Assembly (NCBI GenBank): GCA_024233395.1
Contig: JACKPR010000005.1
Span: forward strand, 1-64,000
Direction of reading: 5' to 3'
Length of the DNA: 64,000 nucleotides
Source of the DNA: Chlamydiales bacterium
GTDB taxonomy: Bacteria > Chlamydiota > Chlamydiia > Chlamydiales > Simkaniaceae
The position numbers were made by a program, and so were the translations under genes. Within the stretch, counting starts at the first letter, position 1; the number at the start of each line of letters is the position of its first letter. The notes under the pieces are model-generated. The model was not told the origin of the DNA. It saw only the letters and a program-made list of their open reading frames with translations, and ran no database searches. Below are positions 27,748-36,240 of the stretch, piece by piece.

Positions 27748-27913
27748 GAACCTATCTCATATTAAAGGGTTTATTTGATTTCTTAAATCTTTGAGCAGAT
27801 TTTTTCTTTCCATTTTGATCACATTGTCCATGAGACAAGGGATCAAAATGGAAAGAAAAAAGGTGGCAAAGAGGCTGGAATAAAAAAACATCTTTATTAT
27901 GAGATAGGTTCAT
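27746..27913. repeat. Nested palindromic element, type 1 (168 bp)
   Basis: Exact inverted termini ATGAACCTATC (27746-27756) and GATAGGTTCAT (27903-27913), extended to TCATA/TATGA. An inner perfect 21-bp inverted repeat lies at 27800-27820 and 27841-27861, with a 20-nt loop ACATTGTCCATGAGACAAGG at 27821-27840. The loop holds its own TTGTC/GACAA repeat. It separates amn from the Inc-like gene at 28024; the remaining gap to 28023 is AT-rich without a gene. Confidence 0.85.
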
Positions 27914-28023
27914 AACCGCATTTTACCCCACAACCTTTTTTCATTGTACATTCAATTTTTTCTTTACACAATTCTAACAAATTTTTTAATCTTTTCGCAT
28001 AACTCAAATGAAGGAGGTCAATT

Positions 28024-28650
28024 ATGGCACAAGTATTATTTTCCCAAGCACTCGAGGCCTATAGCAAGTTCCAAACTTTGACAGATACCGATGCTGCAAA
28101 GCAAAAAATCATTCAAACCGTTGCGTTGCTCGTCGTCGCTAATGCAGCTTATAATGCATCTCGCACACGGCTGACACAAGCAACCATCAGCATGAGCGCA
28201 GCAACCGTTCTTTGGATGAACCAAGAAGCATTTCTTCATAAAGCCCTTTCAGAAAATGTCGCTAGTTTTTCGGTTGAAAATGAACGGTTAGGTGGCTTAA
28301 TTGGACAATTTGAACAGATCGGCATGGACTTAAAATCTCTTTCAGCATCTGAAAGAGAACAGCTTCAAAAACAAATGAGTCAGTTCCATAGCTTATTTGA
28401 AGCCCTTACTGCAACTGTAAGAGAACAATCTGAATCCGCACGTGCTAGCCATACAAGATTACGAGAGTCAGTTGATTTATCCACTAGCAAACTCGCAGAA
28501 TCACAAAAGCTACTTGCTCACGTTTTTCAACAGGTAATCCGAACGTTTGAAAGCGTAGAATCTGCTAGAACAGATATTCCTGCATTAACTAGACAAGTAG
28601 AAGTACTGAATGAGTTCGCAAGAAGTGTCCTACAGCAGGATAGGTTATAA
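28024..28650 (+). CDS. IncA-like hypothetical protein (paired hydrophobic segments plus coiled coil)
   Basis: A 208-residue protein. Two adjacent moderately hydrophobic stretches at about 29-66 (IIQTVALLVVANAAY and ATISMSAATVLWM), separated by a short polar turn, resemble the bilobed domain of chlamydial inclusion-membrane proteins. Residues 85-200 are heptad-rich (ERLGGLIGQFEQIGMDLKSL), a coiled coil. A GGAGG site precedes ATG. No signal peptide is present, as expected for type III substrates. Inclusion location is inferred from architecture only. Confidence 0.6.
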   Translation: MAQVLFSQALEAYSKFQTLTDTDAAKQKIIQTVALLVVANAAYNASRTRLTQATISMSAATVLWMNQEAFLHKALSENVASFSVENERLGGLIGQFEQIGMDLKSLSASEREQLQKQMSQFHSLFEALTATVREQSESARASHTRLRESVDLSTSKLAESQKLLAHVFQQVIRTFESVESARTDIPALTRQVEVLNEFARSVLQQDRL

Positions 28651-28695
28651 AATTTAAATCCCTCCCTTGATTGGAGGTAACAGAAGGAAGAGATT

Positions 28696-29088
28696 ATGTT
28701 TATAGGTTTAGAAAGGGCCTTTTTTGGAAACATTGGACAAGGGTTAACAAATCCTAGTGGACAGGACTATACGATTATAGGAAAATATTTTCATGATATG
28801 CATCTCCATGCCCATTACACTGTGGGCGGGAATAATGCAAACTTTAACCCTATTGCCGCTTGCACTCGAGCAGTTGTGATGGGAATAGCTTGTTCTATCA
28901 TGGCAAACTTTGCAATCCGCGTGATTCCAACAACTTTTCGAAACAGCTTTAGAATTGGGCTGGAAGGAGGAGCATGGATGTATGCAGCTTCGATCATTTA
29001 TACTGCAGCCCAAGGATGGACTGCGGCCACAAAAACAGAAACCCTTCCAGGAGGAAGACTTTCTTCTGATCCTTGTAGTCTTGATTAG
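28696..29088 (+). CDS. Small hypothetical membrane protein
   Basis: A 130-residue protein, unrecognised. Hydrophobic segments occur near 52-75 (IAACTRAVVMGIACSIMANF) and 98-112 (AWMYAASIIYTAAQGW). The N-terminus is Gly/Asn-rich. It follows the IncA-like gene by 46 bp with GGAAGAG before the ATG, so the two are probably co-transcribed. Possible Inc-type protein, weakly supported. Confidence 0.5.
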   Translation: MFIGLERAFFGNIGQGLTNPSGQDYTIIGKYFHDMHLHAHYTVGGNNANFNPIAACTRAVVMGIACSIMANFAIRVIPTTFRNSFRIGLEGGAWMYAASIIYTAAQGWTAATKTETLPGGRLSSDPCSLD

Positions 29089-29094
29089 AGCAGA

Positions 29095-29123
29095 TTGACT
29101 TTTAGCCCTCTATCAGTGATAAT
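29095..29123 (+). promoter_or_regulatory. Probable promoter of efp-epmA
   Basis: TTGACT (29095-29100) and GATAAT (29118-29123) with a 17-bp spacer, ending 24 bp before the efp start codon. It starts 6 bp after the preceding stop codon. Close to the sigma-70/sigma-66 consensus. Confidence 0.6.
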
Positions 29124-29147
29124 GCTCCAAAAAATAAAGGTTGATCT

Positions 29148-29720
29148 ATGTCTCAAGTAAGTACAAACGAATTTAAAGCGGGAATGAAAGTCGAGATGGA
29201 TGGAGACCCTTATACCATTGTCGGTGTTGAATTTGTTAAGCCGGGTAAAGGGCAAGCTTTTACCCGGACTAAGCTCAAACATTTGATGAGTGGGCGTGTT
29301 GTCGAAAAAACCTTTAAATCAGGGGAAAAGCTTGATCTTGCCGATGTCGAAGAAACGCAAATGCGCATGCTCTATAAAGAAGGAGATGGCATTGTGTTTA
29401 TGCATGATCAAACGTATGAACAAGTCACTGTTCCTCTAACCATTATTGATGACAAAGAACCTTACATGATGGATGATACTGTTTATGATCTCCTCTTTTA
29501 TAAGGGAAATGTTATTGATGTTACTCCCCCAACCTTTTTAAACATGACGATAACTGAAACAGCTCCCGGAGTGCGCGGAGATACTGCTTCAGGACGTGTT
29601 CTAAAACCTGCAAAAACAGATACAGGTGCCACTATCCAAATTCCTATCTTTATTGAAGAAGGTGAACTTATAAAAGTGGATACTCGTACCGGAGAATATG
29701 TCTCTCGCGTTAAAGAGTAA
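29148..29720 (+). CDS. efp: Elongation factor P
   Basis: Relieves ribosome stalling at polyproline. Three-domain beta protein of 190 residues. The tip loop VKPGKGQAF carries Lys34, the residue beta-lysylated by EpmA in other bacteria. The C-terminal signature begins TETAPGVRGDTASGRVLKPA. It is followed directly by epmA, which supports modification of Lys34. Confidence 0.96.
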   Translation: MSQVSTNEFKAGMKVEMDGDPYTIVGVEFVKPGKGQAFTRTKLKHLMSGRVVEKTFKSGEKLDLADVEETQMRMLYKEGDGIVFMHDQTYEQVTVPLTIIDDKEPYMMDDTVYDLLFYKGNVIDVTPPTFLNMTITETAPGVRGDTASGRVLKPAKTDTGATIQIPIFIEEGELIKVDTRTGEYVSRVKE

Positions 29721-30623
29721 GTGAGTTCTTTGTCTAAAAATTTTTCGCCAAAAGTCCTAGAGGAGCGCGCTAAAAGTCTTCAAGAAGTGCGCGCTTTTTT
29801 CGAAAAACGGGGAGTGATGGAAGTTGACACTCCTCTTCTATCTCCTTACGCTCCGATAGATACTCATATTGACCTTTTTGAAGTCCATTTTTCTGAAAAA
29901 GAAAAAGGGTACCTTCATTCAAGTCCAGAGTATGGAATGAAAAAGCTTCTTGCGGAAGGGTCCGGTGATATTTATCAATTGGGACACGTTTTCCGTAAAG
30001 ATGAAGTCGGACGTCTTCACCGCCCTGAATTTACAATGATTGAATGGTATCGAACAAATGGATCTCAGACCTCTTTTTTAGAAGAAAACCTTGAACTTCT
30101 CTCTCTTTTCTTAGGAGATCAGCCCTATGAAATCTTAACCTATCGCGAAGCCTTTGAAAACCATTTAGGAATCGCTTGGGATGCTCCAAGGGAAAAACTC
30201 CTTGAAAAAGCTAAAGATATAAAAATTCATGACCCATCAGATCTCATCAATATTTTATGGGGATGTTTTATTGAGCCTAAGCTAGGAACTGAAAAAATCA
30301 CTATCATTACAAACTATCCTAAAGATCAAGCCGCCCTCGCTCAAATAAAAACTATAGATGGGGAAGAAGTCGCAGAACGGTTTGAATTTTATTTTAATGG
30401 GATTGAATTGGGGAATGGTTACCATGAACTCACCGATCCCGTTGAACAAAAAAATCGTTTAATCAAAGCAAATGAAGAGCGGGTTGCCCTAGGTAAACCT
30501 TCCCTTCCCCTTGATCCTGAACTCATTAAAGCACTTCAAAAAGGGCTCCCAGATTGCTATGGAATTGCCTTGGGATTTGACCGTCTTTTGATGCTTAAAC
30601 TAGGGTTAACACAATTATTTTAA
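29721..30623 (+). CDS. epmA: Elongation factor P lysyl-ligase (PoxA/GenX)
   Basis: Truncated class II lysyl-tRNA-synthetase paralogue that attaches (beta-)lysine to EF-P. It lacks the anticodon-binding domain. Motif 2 region is GHVFRKDEVGRLHRPEFTM, motif 3 region GIALGFDRLLMLKLG. Length 300 fits. GTG at 29721 follows the efp stop codon with no gap, so translation is coupled. EpmB, which makes beta-lysine, is not in the window. Confidence 0.93.
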   Translation: MSSLSKNFSPKVLEERAKSLQEVRAFFEKRGVMEVDTPLLSPYAPIDTHIDLFEVHFSEKEKGYLHSSPEYGMKKLLAEGSGDIYQLGHVFRKDEVGRLHRPEFTMIEWYRTNGSQTSFLEENLELLSLFLGDQPYEILTYREAFENHLGIAWDAPREKLLEKAKDIKIHDPSDLINILWGCFIEPKLGTEKITIITNYPKDQAALAQIKTIDGEEVAERFEFYFNGIELGNGYHELTDPVEQKNRLIKANEERVALGKPSLPLDPELIKALQKGLPDCYGIALGFDRLLMLKLGLTQLF

Positions 30624-30682
30624 AGGTGTTAATCATCACTATTTTCTGGTATTCTTCCTAAAAAAAATAGGAGGTTAGGGAA

Positions 30683-31099
30683 ATGGCTCAAGCAAATTTT
30701 ATCAATTTTTTAGGGGATATTACTAAGGCTTATCAGTGTCTTGAAACAAAAGTTAAATTAAAGGCTGCTCAAGATAGCATTCCAAAAAATATTGCACATC
30801 TCATCAGTGCCGTTTCATTTTTAGCGATTGGATACTTTGCTCACTTAAATACGAACAACACTCTTCTTGGAGCTGGGTTTGCAGCAGGACTCCTTGTTTC
30901 CTATATTGATCCCACATGTGGAAATCTTCCTTCATTGAATAAAGGAGCTCTTCTTCCAATGGATCAAGGGGGAAGCTTTGCTCTTCAAAAGATCTATTTG
31001 ATCTCAGCACTTTTAGGAAAACAGTATGGCCTTCCCGTAGGATTTTTCATGGGGAATGCTCTTTTCCACATGGCAAAAGAGATAAAAGAGAAGCTATAA
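30683..31099 (+). CDS. Inc-like hypothetical protein with bilobed hydrophobic domain
   Basis: A 138-residue protein. Two hydrophobic segments at about 38-75 (LISAVSFLAIGYFAHL and LLGAGFAAGLLVSYI) flank a short NTNN turn, the pattern of inclusion-membrane proteins. The N-terminal MAQ plus amphipathic helix resembles the protein at 28024. A good AGGAGG site precedes ATG. Its last 6 bp overlap nadE on the other strand. Family not recognised. Confidence 0.55.
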   Translation: MAQANFINFLGDITKAYQCLETKVKLKAAQDSIPKNIAHLISAVSFLAIGYFAHLNTNNTLLGAGFAAGLLVSYIDPTCGNLPSLNKGALLPMDQGGSFALQKIYLISALLGKQYGLPVGFFMGNALFHMAKEIKEKL

Positions 31100-32734
31100 C
31101 CACTTTTGGACGATGGGGTAACGACGCCCCACACCAAAAGACTTTTTCGAAACTCTTAAGATAGGCGGCCCTTGCCGCCTTTTATATTCTGCGGCATGGA
31201 TCTTTTGGACCAACTCGAGAACGAGTTCTTGAGGAATCTTATATTTTTCAGCAATCTCATCAATCGATAAGTAGTTTTCAACATAGCCTTCAAGGACATT
31301 ATCAATAATTCCATATTCTGGAAGAGAATCCAAATCGATTTGATCCTCTCGGAGCTCTGCAGAGGGAGGTTTTGTGATAATCGTGTCAGGAATAATCTCT
31401 TTCTTTGCTCTTTTATTGATATAGCGACAAAGATCATAAATGCGTGTCTTTGTGACATCTCCAATCACCCCAAGACCACCACACATATCTCCATAAAGGG
31501 TGCTATATCCCAAAGCGACCTCACTTTTATTTCCGGTGCTCAAAACGATATAACCATGCTTATTCGATAGCGCCATCAAAAGCATTCCTCGAATGCGTGC
31601 TTGCAAGTTTTCTTCTGTTATATCACATTCTTTTCCTCCAAAGTAGGGTTCAAGAAGGTGAAGGAACGCATCAAAAGGTTCTTTAATAGGAATCTCTAAA
31701 AATTCGATTCCTAGGTTTTGTGCAAGCTGCGCTGCATCTTTTTGACTTTGGCTTGTGGTAAAACACGAAGGCATACTAATCCCTAGAACATTTTCAGGAC
31801 CTAAAGCCTTTTTAGCAATGTATGCAACCAAAGCAGAATCAATTCCTCCAGAAAGTCCTAAACAGGCCTTTTTAAAACCAAGTTTTAGAAAGTAGTCCTT
31901 AACGCCCAACTCGAGAGCACTAAGAAGATTTGACATCGGATCATATTCAAAAGGAACGGGACAAACTTCTGCACGTAAGTCAACAACCATTGCATCTTCA
32001 GCAAAACCTTTTCCTAATTGGCAAAGCTCCCCTTTTTCATTGACATAGACGCTATATCCATCAAAGATGATCTGTCCATTTGCTCCGACTTGACAACACA
32101 TCACAACAGGACATCGAAGGGTTTTTGCTGCTTTTGCACAAACATTCACCCGAACATCAGGCTTTTGAAATTGATAAGGAGAAGCGGAAATGTTCAATAG
32201 AACATCAGGTTGATGCTCCACTAAGGCTTGAACAGGATCACGTCCATAACGGGTATACCCGACATATCCTGCATGCTGCCATATGTCTTCACAAATGATG
32301 AGGCCAATCTTTTTGCCACCTATTTCCCAAATTCCCGTTTTCGTTCCCGGTTCAAAGTAACGCCTTTCTTCAAAAACATCATAGGTAGGAAGAAGCCACT
32401 TATCTTGAAATCCTAAAAGATGGCCATTGTGAATCACTGCAGCACTGTTTAAAAGGTGTTTTTCTCCTGCTTCAATATTTCTCCTGATTAATCCTACAAT
32501 CGCTGTGATTCCTTTCGAAGCTTTAACAATGCGCTCTAAGTGCAATTCCATCGAATCGATAAAAGTACTATGATAGACAAGATCCTCAGGAGGATATCCA
32601 CAGAGCATCAGCTCTCCAAACATGACAAGATCAACCCCTTTAGCACGGGCCTGATCCATACTCTCTAAAATCTTTGCTGTATTCCCATCGATATCTCCAA
32701 CAATGGGATTTCTTTGAGCGACTAATATTTTCAT
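31094..32734 (-). CDS. nadE: Glutamine-dependent NAD+ synthase
   Basis: Final step of NAD synthesis: amidates nicotinate adenine dinucleotide with ammonia from glutamine. The N-terminal nitrilase-like glutaminase domain (1-250) has FGELMLCGYPPEDL, the Lys of DKWLLPTYDVFEE and the nucleophile region VVMCCQVGANGQ. The C-terminal synthetase has the ATP loop LGLSGGIDSALVA and STGNKSEVALGYSTLYGD. Length 546 fits the two-domain form. It ends at the start of nqrF in the same direction. Confidence 0.95.
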   Translation of the reverse strand: MKILVAQRNPIVGDIDGNTAKILESMDQARAKGVDLVMFGELMLCGYPPEDLVYHSTFIDSMELHLERIVKASKGITAIVGLIRRNIEAGEKHLLNSAAVIHNGHLLGFQDKWLLPTYDVFEERRYFEPGTKTGIWEIGGKKIGLIICEDIWQHAGYVGYTRYGRDPVQALVEHQPDVLLNISASPYQFQKPDVRVNVCAKAAKTLRCPVVMCCQVGANGQIIFDGYSVYVNEKGELCQLGKGFAEDAMVVDLRAEVCPVPFEYDPMSNLLSALELGVKDYFLKLGFKKACLGLSGGIDSALVAYIAKKALGPENVLGISMPSCFTTSQSQKDAAQLAQNLGIEFLEIPIKEPFDAFLHLLEPYFGGKECDITEENLQARIRGMLLMALSNKHGYIVLSTGNKSEVALGYSTLYGDMCGGLGVIGDVTKTRIYDLCRYINKRAKKEIIPDTIITKPPSAELREDQIDLDSLPEYGIIDNVLEGYVENYLSIDEIAEKYKIPQELVLELVQKIHAAEYKRRQGPPILRVSKKSFGVGRRYPIVQKWL

Positions 32735-34006
32735 TTAACTACCAAAATCATCCAATACAATGTTTTCTTTGGGAACGCCGTAATCATCAAGAAGTTTTAG
32801 TATACTACTATTATGCAGAGGTGGTCCACAAATATAGTAGAGGGCGTTTTCAGGTTCATCCATCTTTTTCAGTTGCCCTTCTTCAAAGGCTTTGAAAAGA
32901 TAGTTCGTTTTAACAGGATCTTTTTTCGGCCATCCCCCCTCAAGATCCTTGTTAGTTGGTTCTGATAATACCAGATGATAGGAAAAATTAGCGAACTCTT
33001 TATCCAGTCGCTCATAATCCTCTTGATAAATGTTCTCTTTTAAAGAGCGCGCACCATACCAAAGCGTCACCTTTCTTTGGGTCTTTTCCGTTTTAAAAAG
33101 ATGCAGGATATGACTGCGTCCAAAAGAAGACCCTGCTCCACCGATTAAGAAAACCAGCTCTTGATCGCTTTCGATCATATGGGACTCTCCATAAGGGCCT
33201 GAAAGACGAACCCCCTCTCCATCTTCAAGTCCAAAAATATAGGACGAACAAATTCCCCAAGGGATTCCCGGTGCAAGTTCACCTTTAATAAAAGGAGGCG
33301 TTGCAATACGGATGTTAAACTTTAAGATATTTCCCTCTCCAGGATAAGAAGCCATTGAGTACGCGCGAATTACCCCTTCATCCTCATGTTCGATGGTATG
33401 ACCAAACAGGTCAAACTGCTCCCAATCTTCGTAATATTCCTCATCCATACTCCCCCTCCAGTCTCTTGTATTGGTTTTGTAACTTGGGACATGAAATTGC
33501 AAATAATCCCCTGGCACATAACGAACTTTTTCACTCTCTGAAATTTCAATCACAAGTTCTTTAATAAAGGTCGCAACATTTCGATTGGAAACAACTTTCC
33601 CTTCAAACTCTCTAAGAGTTAAAAGGCTCTCTGGAAGTTTCAATCCTAGATCATGTTTGACCTTGCATTGGCAAGAAAGACGCCACCCTTCTCTTAACTG
33701 CTTAGGTGTAAACGTCGCTCTATCCGTTTCTAAGATATCATCTCCTCCCTTAACAACTTGAACACGACACTGTTTGCAGGTTGCTTTTCCTCCACAAGGA
33801 GAAGGAATTGCAATTCCTTGATCGGTTAAGGCTGCTAAAAGGGTCTTACCTCCTTCGACCTCTTTGGTCAATTCAGAATTTTCATTAATTTCAATCAGAC
33901 AAGGAGCTGTTGAAACGAGTTTCCGTTTAGCAAATAAAATCATTCCGGCAAGGAGAATCCCTATCACCGAAAAAGCAATCACAGCTATGATACTATACCC
34001 AAACAA
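32735..34006 (-). CDS. nqrF: Na+-translocating NADH:quinone reductase subunit F
   Basis: Entry subunit of the sodium-pumping respiratory complex; oxidises NADH through FAD and a 2Fe-2S centre. One N-terminal TM helix (SIIAVIAFSVIGILLAGMILF) is followed by the ferredoxin motif CGGKATCKQC with a fourth Cys at LSCQC, then FAD and NAD domains (YSMASYPGEGN, GGAGSSFGRSH). No ATG fits: the frame runs open through a palindromic element to 34165. TTG at 34006 gives 423 residues, close to the family; TTG at 34012 is an alternative. Confidence 0.9.
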   Translation of the reverse strand: MFGYSIIAVIAFSVIGILLAGMILFAKRKLVSTAPCLIEINENSELTKEVEGGKTLLAALTDQGIAIPSPCGGKATCKQCRVQVVKGGDDILETDRATFTPKQLREGWRLSCQCKVKHDLGLKLPESLLTLREFEGKVVSNRNVATFIKELVIEISESEKVRYVPGDYLQFHVPSYKTNTRDWRGSMDEEYYEDWEQFDLFGHTIEHEDEGVIRAYSMASYPGEGNILKFNIRIATPPFIKGELAPGIPWGICSSYIFGLEDGEGVRLSGPYGESHMIESDQELVFLIGGAGSSFGRSHILHLFKTEKTQRKVTLWYGARSLKENIYQEDYERLDKEFANFSYHLVLSEPTNKDLEGGWPKKDPVKTNYLFKAFEEGQLKKMDEPENALYYICGPPLHNSSILKLLDDYGVPKENIVLDDFGS

Positions 34007-34156
34007 ATGCAAAATTTGGAATTTTTCCACAGCCAGGGCTCCAAATTTAACTCCATCGAAGCAGCTCCTATTCAGTGGGATAGGAGCGATGGAGAAGGAG
34101 TTAAAGATGGGGATGCTGGCACAGGAAAAAACTAAATTTTGCATTGGTTTGGGTAT
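33995..34156. repeat. Nested palindromic element, type 2 (162 bp)
   Basis: Outer 23-bp arms 33995-34017 (begins ATACCCAAAC) and 34134-34156 (ends TTTGGGTAT), one mismatch. Inner arms CTCCATCG (34051-34058) with CGATGGAG (34087-34094) and GCTCCTA (34064-34070) with TAGGAGC (34081-34087). The rest is imperfectly palindromic. It overlaps the probable TTG start of nqrF and ends 6 bp from the stop of the next gene. Confidence 0.8.
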
Positions 34157-34161
34157 TAAGT

Positions 34162-34770
34162 TCATACACGGTACATTAAGGCTCGCATTTGTTTTCTTAA
34201 GTCACTAATTTCCATCTCTGCGCGCTCAATTTCCTTTGCATGTCCGTCATGAGTTTTTTTTATCTCATCCTTTAAGTTCTTGATTTCACTTTCAAAGGTT
34301 TCGACCTCATTCACTTGCTTTGCTCGCAGTCGAGAAATCTCATTTTTTAACTCATAAATCGTCATCTCATCTGTTGAGTGGATCCTTGAATGTCCTTTCT
34401 CAATCTTCTGAACACGTTTAGAGTAAGTCATTTCCTGCTCCTTGAGGTTTTCCTCAAACTCCCCTTCAATCCTTAGGAGTTTTTTCTTAAAGGTGCGAAT
34501 ACTCTCTTCTGCTTTTTCAATCTCATCTAAATGAGCGCGTTTAATCTCTTGGATATCATTTTCGTATGTTTCACATATTGCTGCAACTTCTTCTACATGG
34601 ATTCTCTTCTTTTTTCTTAACAAAAAGAAAAGAACCACAGCTAAAATCAGGATGCCAAAAAAGAAAGCGACTAAGTCAAACCAGTTTAACTGTGCATCGA
34701 CATATTGGATGATCTTTTCAACCCATTGCGGTAAGACCCATTTGTCAACTGGTGGTGGCTGCTTTGCCAT
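34162..34770 (-). CDS. Membrane-anchored coiled-coil protein
   Basis: ATG at 34770 is chosen because GGGGAG lies 7 bp upstream; 202 residues. One TM helix at about 33-52 (LVAFFFGILILAVVLFFLL) is followed by KKKR and a long charged coiled coil (55-195) rich in Glu and Lys. This is a bitopic protein with a cytoplasmic rod. No family was recognised. It is divergent from the symporter at 34852 and lies upstream of nqrF, separated by the type 2 element. Confidence 0.7.
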   Translation of the reverse strand: MAKQPPPVDKWVLPQWVEKIIQYVDAQLNWFDLVAFFFGILILAVVLFFLLRKKKRIHVEEVAAICETYENDIQEIKRAHLDEIEKAEESIRTFKKKLLRIEGEFEENLKEQEMTYSKRVQKIEKGHSRIHSTDEMTIYELKNEISRLRAKQVNEVETFESEIKNLKDEIKKTHDGHAKEIERAEMEISDLRKQMRALMYRV

Positions 34771-34851
34771 ATGATTTCTCCCCTCTATCTTTTGCATAAC
34801 AAATGAAGGATCCTTGCTGCAAATAAAAAAATAGAATATCATCACCTTCTT

Positions 34852-36237
34852 ATGAAAACACAACGAGAACACTGGGCATCACAGTTTGGTTTTATCATGG
34901 CCGCAGCTGGTTCTGCAATTGGCTTAGGTAGCCTATGGCGTTTCCCTTATATTGCTGGCGATAATGGTGGAGGAGCTTTTGTTCTTCTCTACATTCTTTT
35001 TACCTATGCCCTTGGAGTTCCAATCTTTATAGCCGAACTTCTGATTGGAAGAAAAACGCAGAGGAGTCCAATTTTTGCCTACCAAGAACTCTCCAAACAG
35101 TCAGCAAACTGGCGGATGGTCGGTTACCTTAACCTTTTAACGAGTTTTATTATCCTCTCGTTTTACTGTGTTGTCTCTGGATGGTGTTTGAATTACGCCT
35201 TGATGTCCCTTAACCAATTTAGTTTAGGAAAATCTCCCGAAGAAATTCGTGCTATTTTTGACACAGTCTATACTTCATCTGACCTTAATATCTTTTGGCT
35301 CATTATCTTTATCCTATTGAATGTCGGTGTCGTCTATAGCGGAATTCGGAAAGGAATTGAACATTGGAGTAAAATCCTTACCCCAGCTCTTCTTTTTATC
35401 TTAGTCGCCATGTTTATCTACGGCTTTACAATGCCTGGCTTTTCTGAGGCGTTGAAGTTTATCTTCTATCCCACTTTTTCAAAGCTCACACCTTCAGTGA
35501 TTTTGAATGCTCTAGGAATGGCATTTTTTACCCTAAGTGTCGGCTTGGGGATCATTGTCACATATGGAAGTTATCTTAAGCCCAGTGAAAACATGCCCAA
35601 AACGGCTTTCATCGTTGCCACAATGACCCTCCTTGTTTCTCTTATGGCAGCCATGATGATTTTTCCGATCGTCTTTACCTTTAATTTCCCTCCAGAAGGA
35701 GGCCCAGGCCTTGTCTTCAAAACAATGCCGATCCTCTTTGCAAAACTTCCAGGAAGCCTTGTGATCTCGACCGTTTTCTTCCTTCTCTTTGTTTTTACAG
35801 CCCTGACCTCTTCGATTTCACTTCTTGAAGTTCTTGTTGCCAATCTCATGGAACTTTTTACTTGGAACCGATCAAAAGCGGTATTAGTTTCAGCCCTTGG
35901 CACTTTTATCTTCGGGATTCCTTCCGCCCTTGCTGGGTCCAAAGCCCTGTTTCCTAATTGGGAATCGATCTATGGGAAAGACTTCTTCGATACAATGAAC
36001 TACATTTCTGCTTCTTGGATGATTCCCATCGCAGGTCTTTTGACAACACTTTTTATTGGATATGTGATGAAAAAAGAACTCACCAAGGAAGAGTTCTTGA
36101 AGGGAACACAAATGAAATTTCTCTTCGGTCCTTGGTTTTTCATGCTAAGATACATTGCTCCCCTTGCGGTGATCATCATTATCTTAGAACAGGCAGGAAT
36201 CTTGAATCTTTCCTACCTTTTGAATCTCATGAAATAG
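34852..36237 (+). CDS. Sodium:neurotransmitter symporter (NSS/SLC6) family, copy 3
   Basis: A 461-residue paralogue of the two symporters at 22.9-25.9 kb, with TM1 AAAGSAIGLGSLWRFPY and NGGGAFVLLYI, VRKGI-type text as IRKGIEHWSKIL and about 12 TM segments. It is more diverged from the tandem pair than they are from each other, suggesting an older split or different substrate. Amino acid import with sodium is inferred from the family. Confidence 0.92.
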   Translation: MKTQREHWASQFGFIMAAAGSAIGLGSLWRFPYIAGDNGGGAFVLLYILFTYALGVPIFIAELLIGRKTQRSPIFAYQELSKQSANWRMVGYLNLLTSFIILSFYCVVSGWCLNYALMSLNQFSLGKSPEEIRAIFDTVYTSSDLNIFWLIIFILLNVGVVYSGIRKGIEHWSKILTPALLFILVAMFIYGFTMPGFSEALKFIFYPTFSKLTPSVILNALGMAFFTLSVGLGIIVTYGSYLKPSENMPKTAFIVATMTLLVSLMAAMMIFPIVFTFNFPPEGGPGLVFKTMPILFAKLPGSLVISTVFFLLFVFTALTSSISLLEVLVANLMELFTWNRSKAVLVSALGTFIFGIPSALAGSKALFPNWESIYGKDFFDTMNYISASWMIPIAGLLTTLFIGYVMKKELTKEEFLKGTQMKFLFGPWFFMLRYIAPLAVIIIILEQAGILNLSYLLNLMK

Positions 36238-36240
36238 CTC

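Noticed and set aside
24298..27913. Insertion sequence remnant with transposase
   Set aside because: The elements are too short to encode a protein and no transposase frame or target-site duplication was identified; non-autonomous movement stays possible.
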